64,000 bases of DNA from Bradyrhizobium sp. Ghvi (GTDB lineage Bacteria; Pseudomonadota; Alphaproteobacteria; Rhizobiales; Xanthobacteraceae): the NCBI RefSeq assembly GCF_900115265.1, contig NZ_FOVU01000005.1, positions 434,001-498,000 of the forward strand, written 5' to 3'. Under the pieces are notes generated by a model. The model saw nothing but the letters and a program-made list of their open reading frames with translations, was not told the DNA's origin and did no database searches. Numbering within the stretch: position 1 is the stretch's first letter; every line of letters begins with the position of its first letter. This document shows, one piece after another, positions 61,682 to 64,000 of this stretch. The translations under genes were made by a program, and so were the position numbers.

Positions 61682-62470
61682 ATGCAGTTCAAACACGTCA
61701 CGCTGGATGTCGATGGGGCGGTCGCAATCCTCAAGCTCGACCATCAGGAGGTGATGAACGCGGTCTCCGTGGACATGCTGGGCGGTCTCGGCGAAGCGCT
61801 CGATGCGATCGAGGAGAAGAAGGACGAGGTGCGCTGCGTCGTGCTCACCGGCGCGGGCCGCGCTTTCTGCACGGGCGCTAATCTGCAAGGGCGCAACAAC
61901 CAGTCGAAGAAGACCAAGGCGGGCCTGACGCTCGAGACCGGCTTCCATCCGTTCCTGCGCCGCATCCGTAACCTGCACTGTCCCATCGTCACTGCGGTGA
62001 ACGGTCCGGCCGCAGGCGCGGGCATGAGCTTCGCGTTGCTCGGCGACATGATCCTGTGCGCACGTTCTTCTTACTTCCTGCAGGCCTTCCGCCGCATCGG
62101 CCTGGTGCCGGATTGCGGCTCGACCTGGCTGTTGCCGCGCCTCGTCGGCAAGGCGCGCGCGATCGAATTGTCGCTGATGGGCGAGCGGCTGCCGGCCGAG
62201 AAGGCGCTGGAATGGGGGCTCGTCAACCGCGTCTATGACGATGGCGTGCTGATGGAGGAGGCGATGAAGCTCGCGCGCGAGCTCGCCAGCGGGCCTACGG
62301 TCGCGCTGTCGTTGATCCGCAAGCTCTACTGGGACAGCCCCGAAAATTCCTTCGAAGATCAGCTCAACCTCGAATTCCAGTGTCAGCTTCGCGCCGGCGA
62401 TACCCAGGATTTTCGCGAGGGTGTCGGCGCGTTCCTGGAGAAGCGGCCTGCGCAGTTCAAGGGCAAATGA
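61682..62470 (+). CDS. Enoyl-CoA hydratase/isomerase (PaaG-like crotonase)
   Basis: 262 residues. Crotonase fold with CoA/oxyanion motifs GAGRAFCTGANL and NGPAAGAGMSFALLGD. The catalytic region IGLVPDCGSTWLLPRLVG has Asp144 where PaaG isomerases have their catalytic Asp, and lacks the Glu of classical hydratases, so double-bond or epoxide isomerisation is favoured over plain hydration. First gene of an operon with the kinase (ATGA overlap) and DUF6285 gene. Confidence 0.92.
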   Translation: MQFKHVTLDVDGAVAILKLDHQEVMNAVSVDMLGGLGEALDAIEEKKDEVRCVVLTGAGRAFCTGANLQGRNNQSKKTKAGLTLETGFHPFLRRIRNLHCPIVTAVNGPAAGAGMSFALLGDMILCARSSYFLQAFRRIGLVPDCGSTWLLPRLVGKARAIELSLMGERLPAEKALEWGLVNRVYDDGVLMEEAMKLARELASGPTVALSLIRKLYWDSPENSFEDQLNLEFQCQLRAGDTQDFREGVGAFLEKRPAQFKGK

Positions 62471-63453
62471 TCGAGGCGGAGCTTTCACGCAGCGTTCAGC
62501 GCTGGTGCAGCGGCGCAACCGCCGTCACTGGGACAGCAAAACTGTCGGGTGGCGCCAGCCAGGAAACCTGGCGCTTCGACATCGTGCATCCCAGTGGCGC
62601 GATCGGCGCGATCCTGCGCCGTTCGCCGAAGGGGTATGGCGCAGCGCCAACGCGCGCGGCAGGTCTCTCAGCCGAAGCGCAGCTGATGCAGCTCGCTTAT
62701 GAGGCCGGCGTACCATCGCCCCGCGTGATGCATGTGCTGACGCCGGAGGATGACCTCGGCACCGGCTTCATCATGCAGCGGGTCGAGGGCGAAACCATCG
62801 CACGCAAAATTCTTCGCGACGATGAGTTCGCCGCGGCGCGGCCGCTGCTTGCGCGACAGATCGGCGGCATTCTCGCAGGTCTCCATCAACTACCGCGGGA
62901 CAAACTGCCGGAGCTGCGCAGTCGAGGTACGACGCAGGAGATCTCCGATTTCGAGCGCGACTATCGCAGCCTGAGCTGGCCGAAGCCCGTGTTCGCGCTG
63001 GCGCTGCGCTGGCTGCGCGACCACGATCCCGGCCCCTCGATCGAGACCACGCTGGTGCATGGCGACTTCCGCAACGGCAACCTCATCATCGGCCCCGATG
63101 GAGTTCGTGCCGTGCTCGACTGGGAGCTCGCCCATCTCGGCGATCCCATGGAGGACCTCGGCTGGGTTTGCGTCAATTCGTGGCGCTTCGGCGAGATCGA
63201 TAAGCCCGTCGGCGGCTTTGGCTCGCGCGAGGAGCTGTTCGCCGGCTATGAAGCGGCGGCCCGCAAGGTCGATGCGGCGCGGGTCAGATTCTGGGAAGTC
63301 ATGGGCACGCTGCGCTGGGGCATCATGTGCGGCGGCATGATGCAGCGGTTTCGCCAGGGACCCGACCATTCGATGGAGCGCGCCATGATCGGCCGCCGCG
63401 CCAGCGAAACCGAGATCGATCTGTTGCGGCTTTTGGCGCCGCGCGGGAGCTGA
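62467..63453 (+). CDS. APH-fold phosphotransferase (ACAD10/11- and LvaA-like acyl-CoA kinase)
   Basis: 328 residues from ATG 62467, overlapping the previous stop. Kinase fold: KLSGGASQETWRFD, catalytic loop LVHGDFRNGNLII (Asp and Asn), DFG-equivalent VLDWELAHLGDPMEDLGWV. This is the group fused to acyl-CoA dehydrogenase in mammalian ACAD10/11 and called LvaA in the pseudomonad levulinate pathway, where it phosphorylates 4-hydroxyacyl-CoA. DUF6285 follows after 3 bp. Confidence 0.92.
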   Translation: MIEAELSRSVQRWCSGATAVTGTAKLSGGASQETWRFDIVHPSGAIGAILRRSPKGYGAAPTRAAGLSAEAQLMQLAYEAGVPSPRVMHVLTPEDDLGTGFIMQRVEGETIARKILRDDEFAAARPLLARQIGGILAGLHQLPRDKLPELRSRGTTQEISDFERDYRSLSWPKPVFALALRWLRDHDPGPSIETTLVHGDFRNGNLIIGPDGVRAVLDWELAHLGDPMEDLGWVCVNSWRFGEIDKPVGGFGSREELFAGYEAAARKVDAARVRFWEVMGTLRWGIMCGGMMQRFRQGPDHSMERAMIGRRASETEIDLLRLLAPRGS

Positions 63454-63456
63454 CCC

Positions 63457-63834
63457 ATGCAGGACGAGCCGACACCCATCGAGCTGACCAAATCAGTCGC
63501 CGATTTTCTCCGCAACGACATCACGCCGCTGATCTCCGGCCACCAGGCCTTCAAGCTGCGCGTCGCCATCAACATCCTCGATCTCCTCACGCGGCAGCTG
63601 ACGCTGGAGGAGGGCAGCGATGCGAAGGAGGTCGAGCGCCTGCGCGCGCTGCTCAACATGGATGGTTCGGTGACAGAGCTCAACCGCGCGCTCGCCGAGC
63701 GCATCGCCAGGGGCGAGGTTGATCTCGCAACGCCGGGGCTTGCGGAGCATCTGTGGGCGACGACGATGGACAAGCTCGCGGTCGATCAGCCGAATTATGC
63801 GTCTTACAAGCGGGAGCTGGGGCGGGGCGGGTAA
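63457..63834 (+). CDS. DUF6285 domain-containing protein (LvaB-like)
   Basis: 125 residues, no membrane segment or signal. Mostly helical: TKSVADFLRNDITPLISGHQAFKLRVAINIL, LTRQL, and a WATTMDKLAVDQPNYASYKRELG end. Family members sit next to APH-fold acyl-CoA kinases. In the Lva system a small partner, LvaB, is needed for kinase activity; that this protein is its homologue is my inference from size, context and sequence style. Confidence 0.85.
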   Translation: MQDEPTPIELTKSVADFLRNDITPLISGHQAFKLRVAINILDLLTRQLTLEEGSDAKEVERLRALLNMDGSVTELNRALAERIARGEVDLATPGLAEHLWATTMDKLAVDQPNYASYKRELGRGG

Positions 63835-63854
63835 GCGGCGCAACTCTCCCCGTT

Positions 63855-63960
63855 GTCATTCCGGGGCGTCGCATAGCGACGAGCCCGGAATCCATTTATC
63901 CGCGCGTTCTGCCGCCTGATGGATTCCGGGCTCGCACCTCTCGGCGCGCCCCGGAATGAC
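63855..63960. repeat. Palindromic intergenic repeat, family A (variant)
   Basis: GTCATTCCGGGGCG at the left and CGCCCCGGAATGAC at the right are perfect arms. The inner arms are GAGCCCGGAATCCAT and ATGGATTCCGGGCTC. Follows the DUF6285 gene by 21 bp and may end that transcript. Confidence 0.85.
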
Positions 63961-63974
63961 CGCGCAATGCGCGG

Positions 63975-64000
63975 TCACTTCCCCACCCATTTCGGGAGCC
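63975..64000 (-). CDS. Possible 3' end of a leftward gene cut by the window edge
   Basis: On the minus strand the last 23 bases read LPKWVGK followed by TGA. The ending lies just past a repeat and in the expected place for a convergent gene. Too short to identify; it could be chance. Confidence 0.3.

Noticed and set aside
1..64000. tRNA, rRNA, CRISPR, prophage or insertion sequence
   Set aside because: No tRNA-like cloverleaf with a CCA-proximal T-loop, no regularly spaced direct repeats, and no transposase, integrase or phage gene was seen.

Overview
The window looks like chromosomal DNA of a soil or plant-associated alphaproteobacterium of the Bradyrhizobium type. The signs are very high GC coding sequence with long antisense open frames, ABC transporters of the Aap and Liv types, several polyhydroxyalkanoate (PHA) genes, a complete paaABCDE operon, many CoA-dependent catabolic genes, and dense long palindromic intergenic repeats of the kind that litter Bradyrhizobium genomes. 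I see no rRNA, tRNA, phage, insertion sequence or CRISPR array. The species assignment is inference from gene content and style.

Layout. 1-5820: a truncated WS/DGAT-type acyltransferase, an epoxide-hydrolase-like protein, a self-sufficient CYP102-type P450/reductase fusion and a spermidine-synthase-like protein. 5817-9707: an alpha/beta hydrolase facing away from a PHA operon (mini PhaE, class III-like PhaC, GNAT), followed by a phasin with its own palindromic operator and a strong terminator. 9868-12128: a DUF445 membrane protein and a lipase-like hydrolase. 12363-19172: phenylacetate catabolism (paaX-type regulator, paaABCDE, paaI, paaK) closed by a terminator. 19175-23664: an MDR oxidoreductase, a YeeE-type sulfur transporter, and an EamA exporter divergent from a MocR regulator.

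23669-29246: a leftward operon of ferredoxin, P450, MFS permease, molybdopterin oxidoreductase and hydrolase-OsmC fusion, with a divergent TetR regulator. 29243-35565: amino acid uptake and turnover (RpiR regulator, class III aminotransferase, AapJ-like binding protein, Asp/Glu-racemase-like protein, and divergent AapQ/AapM-like permeases), with no ATPase gene in sight. 35713-43773: amidase, SDR, tartrate/D-malate dehydrogenase-like enzyme, Ldh-type and D-2-hydroxyacid dehydrogenases, an M20-type carbamoylase and a LysR regulator. 43893-53501: a DUF1445 hydro-lyase, a full Liv-type ABC transporter, and the four-enzyme L-threonate/tetronate pathway (OtnC, LtnD, OtnI, OtnK).

53670-64000: a chemoreceptor, a thiolase-like protein, a nitronate monooxygenase, a YghU-type GST, an ACAD11-like acyl-CoA dehydrogenase, a VOC protein, and an operon of enoyl-CoA hydratase/isomerase, APH-fold kinase and DUF6285 protein. 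The last set plus the dehydrogenase resembles the bacterial Lva system (and the mammalian APH-ACAD proteins ACAD10/11) that phosphorylates 4-hydroxyacyl-CoAs and eliminates phosphate. I consider it the most interesting system in the window.

Between the genes lie about nine families of long inverted repeats, described individually. Several sit inside or between operons where they could affect termination or mRNA stability.
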